Part shown: piece after piece, positions 23,601 through 38,600 of the stretch
Numbering within the stretch: the first letter of the stretch is position 1
Layout: every line of letters starts with the position of its first letter
Assembly (NCBI RefSeq): GCF_040807025.1
Contig: NC_090943.1
Location: 25,139,213 to 25,203,212, forward strand
DNA: 64,000 nucleotides
Source of the DNA: Struthio camelus
Lineage: Eukaryota; Chordata; Aves; Struthioniformes; Struthionidae
Direction: 5' to 3'
The notes under the pieces: generated by a model
Databases searched by the model: none
What the model saw: only the letters and a program-made list of their open reading frames with translations
What the model was told of the DNA's origin: nothing
Program-made: the position numbers and the translations under genes

Positions 23601-26600
23601 AAAAAAAATAAACTTGCATAAAGCAACACATTTGTATGTCAATACAGAAATTCACCTAATCTCTTTTATCACATGCAGATGTAAGACCCCTACTGTGGCA
23701 ACAGAAGCAAAGAGAAACAAGAGCTAAAAGCAGAAATAAGAGCACTCTCTGTGATCCTCCAAGGACAGGCTGGTCTGCTCCCCTTCTCTTCATGCTCTTA
23801 TTGCAAATTTCTACATACGATACAAATTATCATCAATCATTTCTCTGTTTCTTATAGTAACTCCTACCTTAACACAATCTAATCCCAGCACTACAAAATT
23901 AGTTTAATATATTTTTTAAAATGCATTTTAACTTTAATCAAAATGTTAATTTCTAAATATTAGCTGTGTTTTCAGTGTTATTTCACCCTTTCATAAATCT
24001 TATTAATTCTACAAAAATGTGTTTCACACAAAATAAAAGCTTACTTAGGTTGCAGTCTTATACTCTTTTGGGACTCCGAATGTAAAACTGAATTCTTAGA
24101 GAATCAAGAAATATGATTTTGCCCTCTGGAATTACTAAAGGAGGCATGTCTCTGTGAGGACTGTCAAAAGCAAGTCTGAGTAACAACTTTCAGGAATAAC
24201 ATTTCCTTCTGTTCTCTTCCACTACACTAAACTGCACTCTTTCTGCATTCTAACTGAAACTCTTTAAAGTAGATATTACTGTGCTGAATTTTGGAGTGAT
24301 TCCTTGTGGAAATTGGTGAAAATAAATACTGCTAATGACAGCTGTATACATGGAAAGATAATTGTGTCTTATTGCAGAACTGAACTCTGTAGGCTGTGAC
24401 AGCAGAGCAACAGTAAAGCATCTTCTTGTCATGGAGATGCTCAGCTCTTAGGCCTGGCCTCCAAGATTTTGCAAAAGTAAACGAAGGCAGTACCTCAGAA
24501 GGCATACTCAGAGTTTGGTGTAAACCTAATATAAATGATCTAAAGCCCAAATTTTGCTTGAGCAGCTGCAGGGCTCCTTCATAACTTTTAAGTTTATATT
24601 CTCTGCAACACTGCTTAAAGAATGACTCAAGTACTACTGGTAACCTGATTCTTGTGCTTATAAACATTCATAGCTTAAGTTTTACTCAGTCTAGCTAGCC
24701 TTCTAAAGAAAATACTTGAAGCATGTTATTGACACTTGCGCAAGCAACAGTGTGATCCTAACTACTCTGTGCTGCTAACACAGACTTTCTGCACAGCTTG
24801 ACTGTTTTCACAGAGCAGGTGCTCTCTCAACACGAATTGTTACACTGACTTTAACTCCTCTTGAAAGAGCTAACTTGAGCTAACTGCAGCAAAGGCACAG
24901 AATAACAGAAACCATGACGTTGTTGGGGGATCTTTCAGAGTAGAAGCCAAGGACGCATATCTTAACTGCACAGAGAGTATTTATAAGGAGAAAAAACAAA
25001 ACAAACCCAAAACAGAAAACACATTTTGAAATGGTGTTAAGCAGCTTTAAACAACCTTAGGTTTATAGCATCAGAGTTTTGTGACATTTCACTTCATTGT
25101 TTAAAAATAAATGCATTTTCCTTCCCCTCAAGTGTATAATTCCCTCTCCACTTTTGGCTCAACAATAATTCTTAACCTAAAAGGCAATAGGTGCATGTTA
25201 ATCTGTAGCTCATCTCCTTGCCTCTCCACCTATCCAGCACCCACTACCTCTGTGAAGAACAGGGCACAGTCAAGTGACTGCCAGCTATCGAGCAAATGCC
25301 AGAACAGTCTGGAGAATGACTTAAAGTCAGCGGGAAGGTTCTGGACGGAGGGAAGAACTGCAGGCATGGATGCGAGAATCTAAAAAGGACAGAGAAAAAA
25401 CACACACACGTATCACCTTAGTGCCCTCCTCTTTGTGCACTCCTTTACACTGCTCTGATCCTCCCACTCTGTTAAAAGCAGCAGAGGGAAGAAAGATCAC
25501 TAGTTCTTGCCATATTGCTACAGACAAAATCAGTAAGAGAGCAAGAGCTTCTTCTTGAAATCAGACAACAGGGATTATAAAGAGAATTTTAGCATCCCCT
25601 TCCCAAGCTTAGCAGAATGGCCTAAGAAAAAATTTGGGGCAGCACAAATTTGTAGGATGGTCTGGAGAGCACAAATGATGCCACTTGCTTCAAGGAAGTT
25701 CAAGCCTTGTTTTATCAATATAAAAAAGATAAAACGTGACTTGTATCTATAGCATGGAAGGTGATCTTAGCAGATAAGAAGGCTTTTTTTCTTGTCTTGA
25801 ATCATTCCCAAAATACTTTAGTCTGCCTTAGTCATTTAGTGGAGTAGCAGCTCCTCAGTGTGGTGGTGGAATACACTCCTAACCTCAAAACAGAGATATT
25901 CAGGCAGATCCTTTCAGTCTGATGTAGGCCTTTTCGGGAGGTCTAAGATAATCTCAAAAAGATGCTTCTGATTATCTTAGTGGTTACTGATCAGGCTGTG
26001 ATGCCAAAGCCACAGCTCGTAGCTGTCTGGAACATGGATCCAGAGGGTTTTTGCTCAAATCCTTGCAGATAGTTTTTCTGAAGCCTGGCGTCACAATTCG
26101 GGAAAGAAGTCAAATGTGAAAGCCTTTTGTGGATGCACCTCGTCAAAAGGATCAAATAGTAAATCCAGATTTGGAGAACATGGTTTTTTTATCTGATAAA
26201 AGAACCAATTTGCTTACAGCCTTTGTCAATATTAAGGCTTTATCATAGGCGTTAGGTAAAATGAGAAAAGATCCTCTCCCTTGATAAGTTATTGATCTAC
26301 TCTTTTGGACACAATTCTCCCTTGGAGATAATTCAAGTTCTGCCAGATCAAACTAACTAGGTACAGAACAGCAGGATTAACAAGCAAAGGCACTTTAGAG
26401 GTAGAAGACTGTGGTAACAGACCAGAAGAGTGAAAAAGTCCTGTGCCTAAACACCATGGGAACCAGATTCCATTGCCAGTAGTGTAAGCTCTTTAGGGAG
26501 AATTAGGGTCATGAAATGACAGGGTGAACTGAAGGGTAGAGGCAGTAACACTGTTCTAATTCCACATATGATGGTAATAAGAAGGAACAATGGTGAACAG

Positions 26601-29600
26601 TCAGCTACATTAAAGAGAGAAAGGAACTCTGCTGAGTTTAAGAACAGCTCAGGAATCTAAACGTGACTATGCAAGCCAGTAAGTCTGAATTGCAGGCACA
26701 GTGCATACTCTACTGATGACAAAAAGGCAGCAAAGTTCTGGCACTCATCCGACCTTTCCTTTTTGTGGGCACTCTTTCATGGCACCCAGCATGATCTGGG
26801 CAACAAGACGGGGAAAAGAATTCAGGAAAGATCAAGTTATAGAAGAATTCAAATGTTTCATTTTAGCCTTTTGTCTTCCGGATGAGAATAGATCCTTCCT
26901 TTGGTTGACAATGAGATGGTATAAATTAAATTAGATGTCACATTCTCTTAAGAACGAGGTAGCAGGATAAAGAGGATAGCAGGTCAAATACTTCAAGGGT
27001 TCCCTCCCTCCAAAAATGGGTTTGAAGCATTTTTTGGGGTAAACACAAGGTGCTCAAAGGTGTTACTCTGGTACCATCTAAAGGACAGAAACAGCTTCAA
27101 AAACCTCAGTCCTTGGATGATCCACAAGTACTCTGACAATAAGGTGACATGCAATGTCTCAGATACCCCTTTTTTATCGTTTTATCGTTTAACAGGCTTG
27201 CGGAGCCTGTTCCCACCACTGGCAGCAAGTGGGAACAGTGTCCTTGACCAATCTCTTCCAGTTACCTCTGTAGATCAGGAGGCAGTTGAACTTAGATAAA
27301 AGGACACAGAGCGTGATCTCCTCTGTCCCAGTCATCTCCTCTGTCTTTGGGCTGCTCTGGATCAGAATTTTTTCATTTTCTGGACTTCCAGCTTTGAAGC
27401 TGCCGGAACAAGTGGTGCCCTAGATTTTTCTTTTTTGAGGCACTTGCATGAACTAATTGATCTTGCTAACAAAAATTCCTGAAGAGACTACTGTGTCACT
27501 CTGTCTGTACGTATTTTGAAGATTAAGCACAAGAACACTTAGATACATGCTGTTCCTCTGTAAGGAAACAGCTGCTAGGCCTGCTAGACAGAAAATTTCC
27601 TACCGAAGGAGAGTAGTCTGTGAAACAGTCATTGCATAAGCTAAAGATCAGAAGAAGCAGTGTAAACAGAGAAAGGGAATGTCACAGGGAATGACCAGCT
27701 GGGTGTCACAGTTATGGACACCCAGCTGGTGTCCATAAGCACAGCTAAAAAACCTCAGGTCCTTAAAGACTTACAGATAAACACTCAAAGGAGAAAAATA
27801 AGTAAATCTCAATCTTTCTTAAAGGTAATCATTAAAAAAAATACATAAAAACAAGGGAAAAGTCCAAAAGAGTTTATGAATAAACAAGTTTTCATACCTA
27901 ACACAAGCACGCACATGAAATAAACCCTACCTGAGAAAGGTACATCTCTAAGAACAGTAGAACTCCAGCCTCTCCACAGTGAAAGCCATCCATCTTTAGC
28001 CACTTCATTATTGATGCACGTGTACAGTTGCTTGTAGGACAACTGGCGAGACTGCATTCTAGTTCTGATCAGCTCCAGGGGACTCACTACCGTAACTGAA
28101 CCAACTGAAAATGAGAAAAATGTTTGTTTTTTGGTTTGTCTTTTTAAAAAATTCAGTATTTACTGGTAACATTTCCTCAACATTAAAATATGAGTCATGT
28201 CTCACCTTACTTTATATATTTGGTTCCTTTCCACTCTCCCACAGTTTTTCCTTAAAAGAATTACCAGTACAAGCTTCCCTTCCAGATAAGAATACCATAC
28301 GTATTCATAGTACCTATACTTTCTGGGTACACAGGCCAGTTACCTTTTTTCAGTATTAGCATGTTGTACCCCAAGTACCTGTTAGGAACCGTAATTTTCA
28401 GATGTATTATATAAAATGGGCTGAAAACTTCAAATACTTCTTTAACTTTCAATAATGATCACTTTTTAAGTGTAAGTAAGTTGAACAAAGTGTGCTAGGT
28501 TGTTAATCTCTCTAGGGAGAGATTAAGCTTTTATTGCTATTAAAATACTAGGAATATCCAGTATCTAATAAAAGAAATATACCTGTATCTAATAAAAGAA
28601 TTCTCTTGCATCTTGGTGGTAAGATCAGTGAGTCACCACACACTAACAAGCTCCCATCATGTAATATTTAACAGACTTTAATGATATCATTAGACCCAAG
28701 AAGTTTTCTCCTGTTGCTGGCATAAGGTTTCTTCTAAACGTACACTGAAGATCTGGAGCAGCCTAATATGATCAATTTGCCACATGACCATAGAATAACA
28801 GTTATTTTTCTATTAGTTTTCCAGACCCTCTCATAGCAGTCACAAGTAGCATATAGAACTAGATCCCTAGAGAGTTCTAAGAATGTCTCAAAAGATATAC
28901 CCTGAACTAGTTTTACAAAAACGGATAGGGGAAAAGATAAACAAAATTAAGAAAACAGAAAAACAAACTTGGTATCATAGAGGAACAAAACCAGTACAAG
29001 TCCAATTTTCATTTTTCTTATAACTACCTGTGTAGTTTCCATTATAGAAAATTATAATTATAATTAGGTTTATAATTAGGTTCATCACAGAACAGACCTT
29101 AGTAGAATTCTGTCCTTAGTAGAATTTCTAGAACTATGAAGTTTTGAACAGATTGCAAACACTTGGAAATGAGCATTGACTACGCTTTCCATTTCTACTT
29201 AAAAATGTACACCCTTATGCTCTCATATGTATGCACCGTATCTAAAGACACATAAAGTCAAAAAACTTAAAAAAAATAAAATTATCAAGGAACAAGTCTT
29301 AAGTGCTGCAGAACAAACATGGATACATATTCAGTTGGAGAAATGTTTGGTATTGCATCATAGGGCATTAGGGTCATACATTTATCATGTAGCAAAGTGG
29401 GATTTAAGCAGCTAACTGGAATCAACACTGACGAAACACAAATTATTGAATTCCCTAGAACACCTCCTGAAATTTTTGACCAAATTCTAGCATGTGTTAT
29501 CTCAAACTTATCTGCAATGACAGTGCAACAGCAAAAATACATCATGTCATTCCACGTTAAAAGGTTACGTTACCCAAGAAATGTTGGGTAACTACAACAT

Positions 29601-32600
29601 TGCTCCCAGCTCTGCATAATATTGTCCCACACTTAAAGTCACAGCAAATTTAATTTTAAAAAGGCAATACAACAGTACACAAATATTTTATTTAATTTTT
29701 CCTCTTTAAAGAGATGACAGCTTACGTCTACTTAAGGAGCCTGCAAGAACTGGAATGTAGTCATCATCTTTTCCTAGTTTAGATTTCAGAGCTTCACTCA
29801 GTTGGTCATAGCATGTAAAATAAATTACTGTGGTAGGAAGTGCCATTATTCTAAAATATAAGAGAGGGAATCTTAACACAAGGAAAACAGGAACATAATC
29901 TAAATTAACCGTCTTGTATGCATATTTTGCTTAAACAAGAAAAAGTTAAACCTTCAGGTGTGTATTGCTATGGATTAAGAAAAAGCATTAGTCCAGTGGC
30001 TTTGATTCACTGACTCTAGTTTACAGTTTCAAATTCACAAGTCTCCCACTTTTTTGCTTTTTCATTTCATTATGAGAAACCTTATGTAAAATGATGGTGG
30101 ACTGATCTAAGCCAAAATATATTTCATGTCAGCTTCAGAATTTTCAATAAAGCAATGGAATTGAAAGATCTGAATATGAACCAGGCAAACACAAAACTTT
30201 ATGGAAGCACCTACTAAACTTAAGCTTTTATCCATTTAACAACCAGTGAATGTTTTCTCTTATTCAACATGATTCTCGCTATTTGAAAGACAACGTAGGG
30301 TGAGTGAATATAAGCTTTTTCCATTCTTCAGCATAGTATGGGCCATAATAAACAACAGCTAGATCTTGTAATCATTCGGTGTTGGGGTAATGCAGCATAC
30401 CTTACTATAAAATGGCAATTATATTTCTGTTTCGTGTAGGCCGTCTGTGCCAGTGTTACATGCAATATCATTATCAACAACCACTGAAGAATCTAATGCA
30501 TGGAAAACCAACAAGCCATAGTTTAGATCTTTCAAAAACTGTGCCTCTAGAGTCAAGAAGCTGGTTCTTCCGTGAAGGAGTACAGAACACACATTGAAGA
30601 AAATAACTCCTTGTTTTGGCTGAAATACAGACCTCTTACTTTATCTAGATCCTAAAGCTTTATTTTTTGAAATAGCCACATGCTGCAGGACAGCAAGCTC
30701 GAGCTCTACCATGTCTTGCTTCTCTGTGTCAATATATTTAGCACTCTGCGAAAATCAAAAGGGTAACAGTGCTTGTACGGTGCTCTGTGACTTGGAACAG
30801 GAGGACTGTAACACGACATTTAGTGACTTACAAGATTTGGATGCTGCTTTAATAATCTGCGTGTTAGATTTGACCACTTTCTTGCATTGTTCCACAGAGG
30901 AAAACTTAATTATAGAGGTTTTAATTACTATCTTTACCAGGCTGTTATGAATATCAAGATAAAATACATGGGGTTAGCCTGAAGAGGAGAAGACTAAGAA
31001 GAGATATGATAACAGTGATTAATTATGTAGAAGGCTCTTGTAAAGACAAAAGGAATGATCCATTTTCCATGAGCAAGTTGGATAGGAGAAAAATAATAAG
31101 ATTCCTTGGAATAAAGAAGATTCTAGTTAGATATTAATTTTTTAAGTAAGGATAACGCAGTTCAAGATAGGAGCATTTGTGAAGATAGCTGCGTCGCTCA
31201 TTGCAGATCATTAAGAACAAGCCAGGATAGCAAGTGTCTACGTCTAACAATCATGTCAGACCTTATGATTTGAGGATACTATCAAGGGGATGATTCTATC
31301 TTTGAAGGATAGAATGAGGAGTCTGATGTCCCTGCTCAACAACTGAGGATACATCAAAGAGGTCGTAAGGAGAAATCTGAAAATCTGGCTGAAATTATAT
31401 TGTCTTTAGAGTTTTCTAATCAAACTGATCATATTATTTGTAACTCGAGAACCGTAAGAAAACTACTGTTATTCCATTGGCATAACCTTGATTAAACTTG
31501 GCATCAGTGCTTGGAGTAGTGAAGCCTGCAGGCCTAAGCTTGAACCTTAGCCAAACCTGTGGGATACTGCTGTTAGAACAACCGCAGAACCAGCTAGAAT
31601 CAGCCCTCAAAGATATAGAACACAATGGGCAGAGGTAACAGTTAACCTTTGGATAAGATACAGAACACAATGGACAGAGGTGTAGGTTAACCTCCGGATA
31701 AGATAAGGCATTGTGAAGCAGGAACATAGCAACCGTCCTGGGATGTAGACACGAACCAAACAAAAGGATAGAGACCACCGACTCAGTAAAGAAGCCTGGA
31801 AGAGACAGTCACTGGCAGACTGGGGAAATAAGACTGTAAGGAGTATAATTATCCTAGAATTTATTTGTTCTGGGTCCCTCTTTGGAGGCACCCTGCTCGA
31901 GCTGAAATAAACAATCGTATAAGAGTCTGACTCTGACGTAGTGGTGAATGCCTGGGGACCTTTATAACAAGAACTTACCAAAATTTTAAAATCACTTCAA
32001 AATAAGCACGCTCATTTGTCTAAGTAATGAAGTATCCCTCATAACCATATTCCGTAAGTTGTTAAAAAAAAAAAAAAAAAAAAAACCTTACAGTGTCGGG
32101 CCAAGTCCACTCCACAGTGATTTAATTCCTTCTGTTTGAATGATTTTCACAAATGCATCCTGAAATTGTAAGCAAGCAAAGAGCAGTAATTAGCTACAAA
32201 ATTTTTCTAGTCAGTAATAATATTTTAGCACACAGAACATAATTAATGTATTAAAAAGTATGTTTTTAAAATATTTTATCACTCTGAGATCTCAATGTTG
32301 TAATTGTTTATGCTAGCCATCACATTTAATCATACAAACCGCTCCACTGAGCTGAACAGAAATATTTATATGCTTCAAATTAAGAATTTTCTTCCTTCTT
32401 TAAAAGACCAAGGCATTAAGTTTTTATCAGCAACTGGCAGCACTGCAAGCAAGCTATTTTCAGAACTAATACAGAACAGATGCAACTTGTGGAAGCTTCC
32501 CCAAACCAATCCACTAAATATATTTTGATAACTACTAAAAGTTCTAGGCATGAAATAGCAATTCACTCTCCATAATTCGTCAAAACTTGCTTTCTGTGAC

Positions 32601-35600
32601 AACTTGAGGACAACATAACAACACATGTGCAATGTATGTGGTTTGGCTGGTTTTATTTGGTGCTTATATATATTTGGTGTCTTATAATATTATCATATCT
32701 GTCCCATATATTTCTCAGACCACTGACAGCAGAGAAGTACTGGACCTTGAAGGGCATTCAGCTATCATCTTCAAAAGGACAAACCAGCTAATAGTAGGAT
32801 ACCTAACTTAAAACTTTTGGGGGGAAGAAGCTGAGATTTGATGGATTGGAATATGCTTAAGATCAGACACTATTACAGGTTCTCAAAAGACACAAAAGCA
32901 CGACAGACCACAGAAAGGGCTATACACTCACAGGAAGAACAAGGAAGAGAGCTCTAGAGGAGACACTCTTGAGGGACAGATCAGTTGAGATCAAAGAAAG
33001 TTGGGCAGAGAAAAGGAAGATAAGTTATTAAGACAAGGTTTACTTGAAAAAATGGAGCTTTGAGAGGGAGTCAAGAAGCCCCAGAAAGCCCTAACACAAT
33101 TTCAGAAAACAGAGACATGAAAAAAAAGTAAGATAGAAAGTGGCATAATAATGTTTTATGTTTTCTCTGCATGTCATTTTTTGCACAGTATTTACAAGAC
33201 AAAGTGATAAATTTTAGTACAATTTGTAATATCTACATCTGTTTGCTTCCATTACCATATGTCCTTGGACAAGTAATCCAGGCTGTCCATGAAAACTGGA
33301 CCTGAGAATGAACTTGAATAAGTGCAGCATCGAAGCCGGGGCAGCATCCAGAAGAAATATCATCCACATGGCAGCCTCTGGCAGCAAACGTGTCTATTAA
33401 CTGCTGATTTATTATGCCTTGATTTTGGTGATGTGGAGTATTATTGTCAAAAATCATGCTATCTAGGATCTATTTTCATTAGTCATTAAGTGGAGAATTC
33501 CGTCGGTGGATATCTATTTACGGTACTGCTGAGTGCAGACCAGTTACTTGATTTATTATACAACCGAATATAACGGACCACTTTTTCAAGTAACAAACTG
33601 ACGCAGTTACTGCAACTGACAATCCAATCAAAACGTTCATTCTTGTAAATAACACATCTTTTGGATTTTCTTATTAGAACGTTATTACAAAACTATATAG
33701 TATTCAACATGGGCCACATGTTTACATTCCAGCTTCAACAAACTTGCAATTCTGGAAGGTACGGAAAAAATATCAGAGAAGGGATGCAACTAAATTCAGT
33801 GACTGAGCAAAACATTTATATGTCTTGCCAATTATCCAGTAAAACATTTTAAGGTGTTATCACTGGCAAACTACCATGTCCATTACAATTTTCTTTACTC
33901 CACAATTGTCCACCACTGCTTTTTAAAAATGAAAGGAAATACAGTATCTCATAGTCGGTCTTTTTCACGGGCATGAAATAACATCACTTAAAAAACTAGC
34001 TGACTTTCTAAAAATTACATGGAAAGTTAGTAGAAAAATTCAGACAAATACTTATGAAGTTATTAATTTCAAAAAATTCTGAACTCTTTGTAAAACAACT
34101 GCTCGAAAACCTTTTCCATGGACATTTCATTCTTCTCCTCAAAAATCTGATCCTGACAAGTCCGCGATCACACATGTAATTTAATGGCAGAGTCAAACAA
34201 AATCTTATTAATGAAGCAGCATCACCACCTCCAACAGAAGGTTTGGGTTTGAAGCTGCTTCAAATGTATGGGTAAAATCCTAGGCTTACAGATTTGAATG
34301 GACAAACTTTACATATGAATTTAATTTTAAAACCCTATATGCACTGTTAGTTCAGTTCAGGGGCATTCTGAGAGATCTGCAGGCAGAAGAGAGGTAAGCT
34401 TGTACACAGAATTAGTGGCAATATAGTTCAAGTGAGGAAAATGGAATCAGTGAGCCATGCCTTGTGAGGAAAGCAGTGCAGCTGCTCTCTTCTTTGTCCC
34501 AAGAAAGGAATTTGTATTTTCACACATAGAAAGTATCATTAATCGCTATCTAAATTATACTACGTAACAACATGAATACTCTCTCATATGATAACAGATT
34601 CTACCAGAACTTTAAAAAAATACAATAAACGTATAGTATGCCATTTTATCATGTTTTCAATGCACGGTTTTAAATAAATATAAAATGTTCTTACCAATGT
34701 CCCTTTGAAATGCCCAGGTTTTTTATACCAGGCTTTGCTGCCCCCATTCTCACAAACACATATATGATCCATGAGGCCATTGGAGTATACAAAACACTTT
34801 CCTAATCAAACGGAATATAAGAATATAGTTAATGCATGTAAGATTGTTCTTATTCAGCAGCATTTCCATACCGCACATAATGAAAACATGCATTTATGGC
34901 TGGATAAACGGGGACAGAATAATCTTGGAAAGCCACTAACAACAAATTAGGTAAAAGTAAGGAGGAAACAAACATGCTCCTTAGAGTGCCACACGAAATG
35001 AAACTGCATTCACAGGCTCCAGGAGACATGCTTATGTTATACTACCATCTGCTGAAAGCTAAAAAAAACCAACACAGGACCCAGACAGATACCACTAGTT
35101 TATCTAACTTTGTGAACATCTTTCAAACTTTTAAATCTTTTACTAAGTACCCTCAGCATCCACATTACAGGTGGAGGTGGAGGTATTACATTTTAGGCTG
35201 GACTGTATTTCTACTAGATTATCCTTTCTACTTGTTTTTGATTTCTTCTATATTATATACTTTGAACGTGCTTGACAAAATATTACTCCCGTTACAAAAA
35301 CATACTTTGAGCTTCACATTACATTTTCAGATTTCTGAAGGGTTTAGAATTTACTAAAGAACCAGGGTAGAAGGCATACTGTTCTTCCAGATTTATGGCA
35401 AGGGTGACTGCAAATATGCATCTCCATGTACAACACGGAATTTCTACACCCGTCACCTCCTTTCTTTGTAAATCTCATTTATTAATTACAATGGAATAGT
35501 AGGAATCATTGGTGTGTCTTAGAGTGCACAATCTGTTCATTTATTTAGAACCCAAGTGACAAGAGACTTAGGTAAGACTTACTACTCCTTTCCAAAGCTC

Positions 35601-38600
35601 TTTGGAGATAAAGCTCTGGAGGAGATAAACTGGAATAGTATCCTGATCACGAGTCCTCTGATTGATAGAATATGTAGCTATTTATCAGTACCTACTTTTT
35701 TTATTTACTCAACTGAGTATTAATTGTACATTCCGTCATAATGAAAATACCAGGAAGGACAGAAAAATGCCTTTTAAAATGGCATGCATTTATGAGATTT
35801 CTATCCTGTGTCTCTTCAGTGGTACCTTCTTCAGCAAATTCAACGCATTTTGCTGTTTTGCTTCTCCCATCCCTTCACTTACCATGCAGAAAAAATACAT
35901 AACTGCAGGCAAACAAACGAAAACATCCTGAACATAGCTTAGCATGACAAGAACTATAGGGTAAATGGGTCCTCAGTTACACTACACATTTATTTACCTT
36001 TGGAGAATGGATTGCTTTGGGCTTGTAGTCGAATTTTGACAACATCAAGAGGGGCTACTAAAACAAGACAAAGAAGTCATTTAGAAACACACTGCCTGCC
36101 CTTAAAACATAGAAGTGCCTTAACACGAACTGCTTTTTTTTCAGAGGGAAAACCAAAAACCTGTTTTGCAATATAATCAGCCAGAGAAAAAAAGAACGAA
36201 AGAGCATTTTTTTGCTGGACAAAATATCTTGTATGGTTTGCAAGTGACCGGATATGCCTATTAGACTGCGCTGCTGAGCTTGTTAGGTACACATACTATG
36301 TACGTGTAAGTGACATAACACAGAGGAAACAAGGCATACGAGATAAGCTTTTGGCCACAAGCATATAAAATATTAAAGCATTTTTAATATGTTTATTCTT
36401 GCACCATTAGCTGATTTTAACAGCGATGTTCAAAAGAAAAAGGTTAAACTTGTGGTCCTGTTTCCTTCTTTACTGTGTGTAGAGAAGTTCTAAAACTTTA
36501 GAGCTGTTGAAAAGCAAGTGAAGGTTTAATTGCTCCCCCACCCCAGAATTGTGGATCTATCCATTCCTCAGCCATACAGTGGCTGTATATACCCTAGTGA
36601 AGTAAGATGTCGTATTAAGAGCTAGCCACTTCTGTGTTGAAACTTTTTTAAATTAATATTTTGTTCAATGTCATGAGTTCTCATTTAGATGAACTGTGAG
36701 GTTTAAGAGATTTCAAACTATTTAGTAAGAAAACAAAACTACAATAAATACTTTACAATGCCCAAAAAGTATATCTTCAGCAAAGATTCAAGTAACCCCT
36801 AATCCCAGAACAAGTGCTCCACAGACACATCTCTGGAGACTTATCAGGCAACATAGAGCGAGTACTATGCGTGTGTGTACTTAAGTGCACAGCACATATA
36901 TGAAATTAATCCCACATATGGCAGAAGCTGCACTTGGAAAAAAAATACAAGTCTACTTCCTCTATTAATATCACAGTATGCCCATATGTGTCCACACAAG
37001 AGGACGTATCTATCAGTAACTGCAGCTCTAATATGCATACAATCCCTAAAATGAGACAGAAACCCAAAGTTTTATTTTCCCTTTCATTGCCAATATGCAC
37101 TGAAAAGTTTTGCCAGTGAAAATGAAGGTCAGCCAGCCAGCCAGCCATCTGGTAAAGATGAGTTGAAAATTTATATCCTCTTTTTCTGCAGACTACAGCA
37201 AGACACCTCATAAGTTTGGCCGCTAAACTTCTCATGGCTTCTTCAATAGCCAGACCTGATTGTTTTTTTTATTCCTGTTAGCGCCATGTCAGACAAAGTT
37301 ACTGAAATCTTCTGGAGATGGACAGTAGATTTTCAAGAATATTTTCAGTCCTTCTATCTTCTCTAGGCAAAAACTTAAGTTACTTGAAGTAATGTAGCAG
37401 AGGGAAGCACACTGCATTTACCAGCAAGGCTTCCATTGCACCAGAAATACGTAAAAGTTTGTGTGTATCATCTCGTTAACTTTGAATTAGGAAGTTAACA
37501 GCTACACTGCCCACAATTGCCATCTCTTCTACTTTTCAATACTGCAATTAGCATGAGGCTTAATATGTTTTTTAACAGCAAAAAACTGTTAAAAAACAGT
37601 TGGTGGCTCTGCCACCACACAACCATTACGTAGCTGGATGCCACTAGGAGGCCCGTGACAACAGTCTGGAGAAGAGTGGCACAGGCTCTTTTATATACGC
37701 AGCCTCATCCTTAACAAACACAAATTAGTATTTTCAAATGAAAGCTCACAGTTTTGAACAGGGTGTATGACGACTTGAGATAATGCTGTGATTTGTCTTC
37801 TCGAAAGTGTAAATACAGGCTATCTATAATTAAAATCCAACTACACTTGTTCTTTACCAAAGATGCAAACATACTGCTGTTTCTACTCGTTTCATCATTT
37901 ATTTTACTGAAAATCATTGTAATGGAATGATTTTTTCAGAGTGCTTTTCAACTCAAGGGTTTCTTCTTCAAATAAATCAGATAAGAATGCGCTAAGCAAC
38001 CAGTATTTGATAACTATGTTGTTCCCACTGTTCAGCTGAGAAAGTCATATAGAAGTTACAGTTTGACAATGTAACGCTTGCTCTGCTATACATTCTGCGC
38101 CTTGAGTATGCATTTAAAAATATATATATTCTTTATGCAAATATATATTCTATTTTACAATTTCAGTCACTAAAGCAGCTGAATCCCATCCTACTTATTT
38201 TGATAGCAGGATTCAACTCCAGATTTTGACCCTTACATTTAGAGGTCTACAGGTCACCTATGTGTCTAAATTCCCTCCTGTAGCCAATATATTATCTAAT
38301 AAATATAGTCAATGAGGCCAAAGAGTGACTCAGCACCCTAAAGGAGATGCACAGTCGCTGGTAAGCCAGACTACTCTCTAGCCTCTACTGACCTTACTGA
38401 CTGAGGGCTGCATTCAATTGCCTAAATACAAACAGGTAGCGCCATCTGAGTCTCTAAGGTATCCAGAATATCTCCACAATCGGCAGATACGACACAGCAC
38501 CTATGACCTTATTAAGCAGCAGCTAGAGGCCACGCCAAAAATTCTAGCATGTCTTATTGTACTACATCCCTGTGGGCTGGTAACTGAATCACACCTTAGA

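Larger units (their letters stand above)
20811..27930 (-). other. SLC25A40: SLC25A40 introns between coding exons 6 and 9
   Basis: Introns 20811-23080, 23163-23479 and 23590-27930 surround coding exons 7 and 8. I recognise no other exon. The large intron holds the paired hairpins at 27191-27236 and 27695-27738. Confidence 0.65.
29851..32091 (-). other. SLC25A40: SLC25A40 intron between coding exons 4 and 5
   Basis: 2.2 kb carrying an old CR1-like fragment (about 30976-31160) and a probable LTR remnant (about 31430-31969). The sense-strand T22 tract lies at its very start. Confidence 0.7.
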
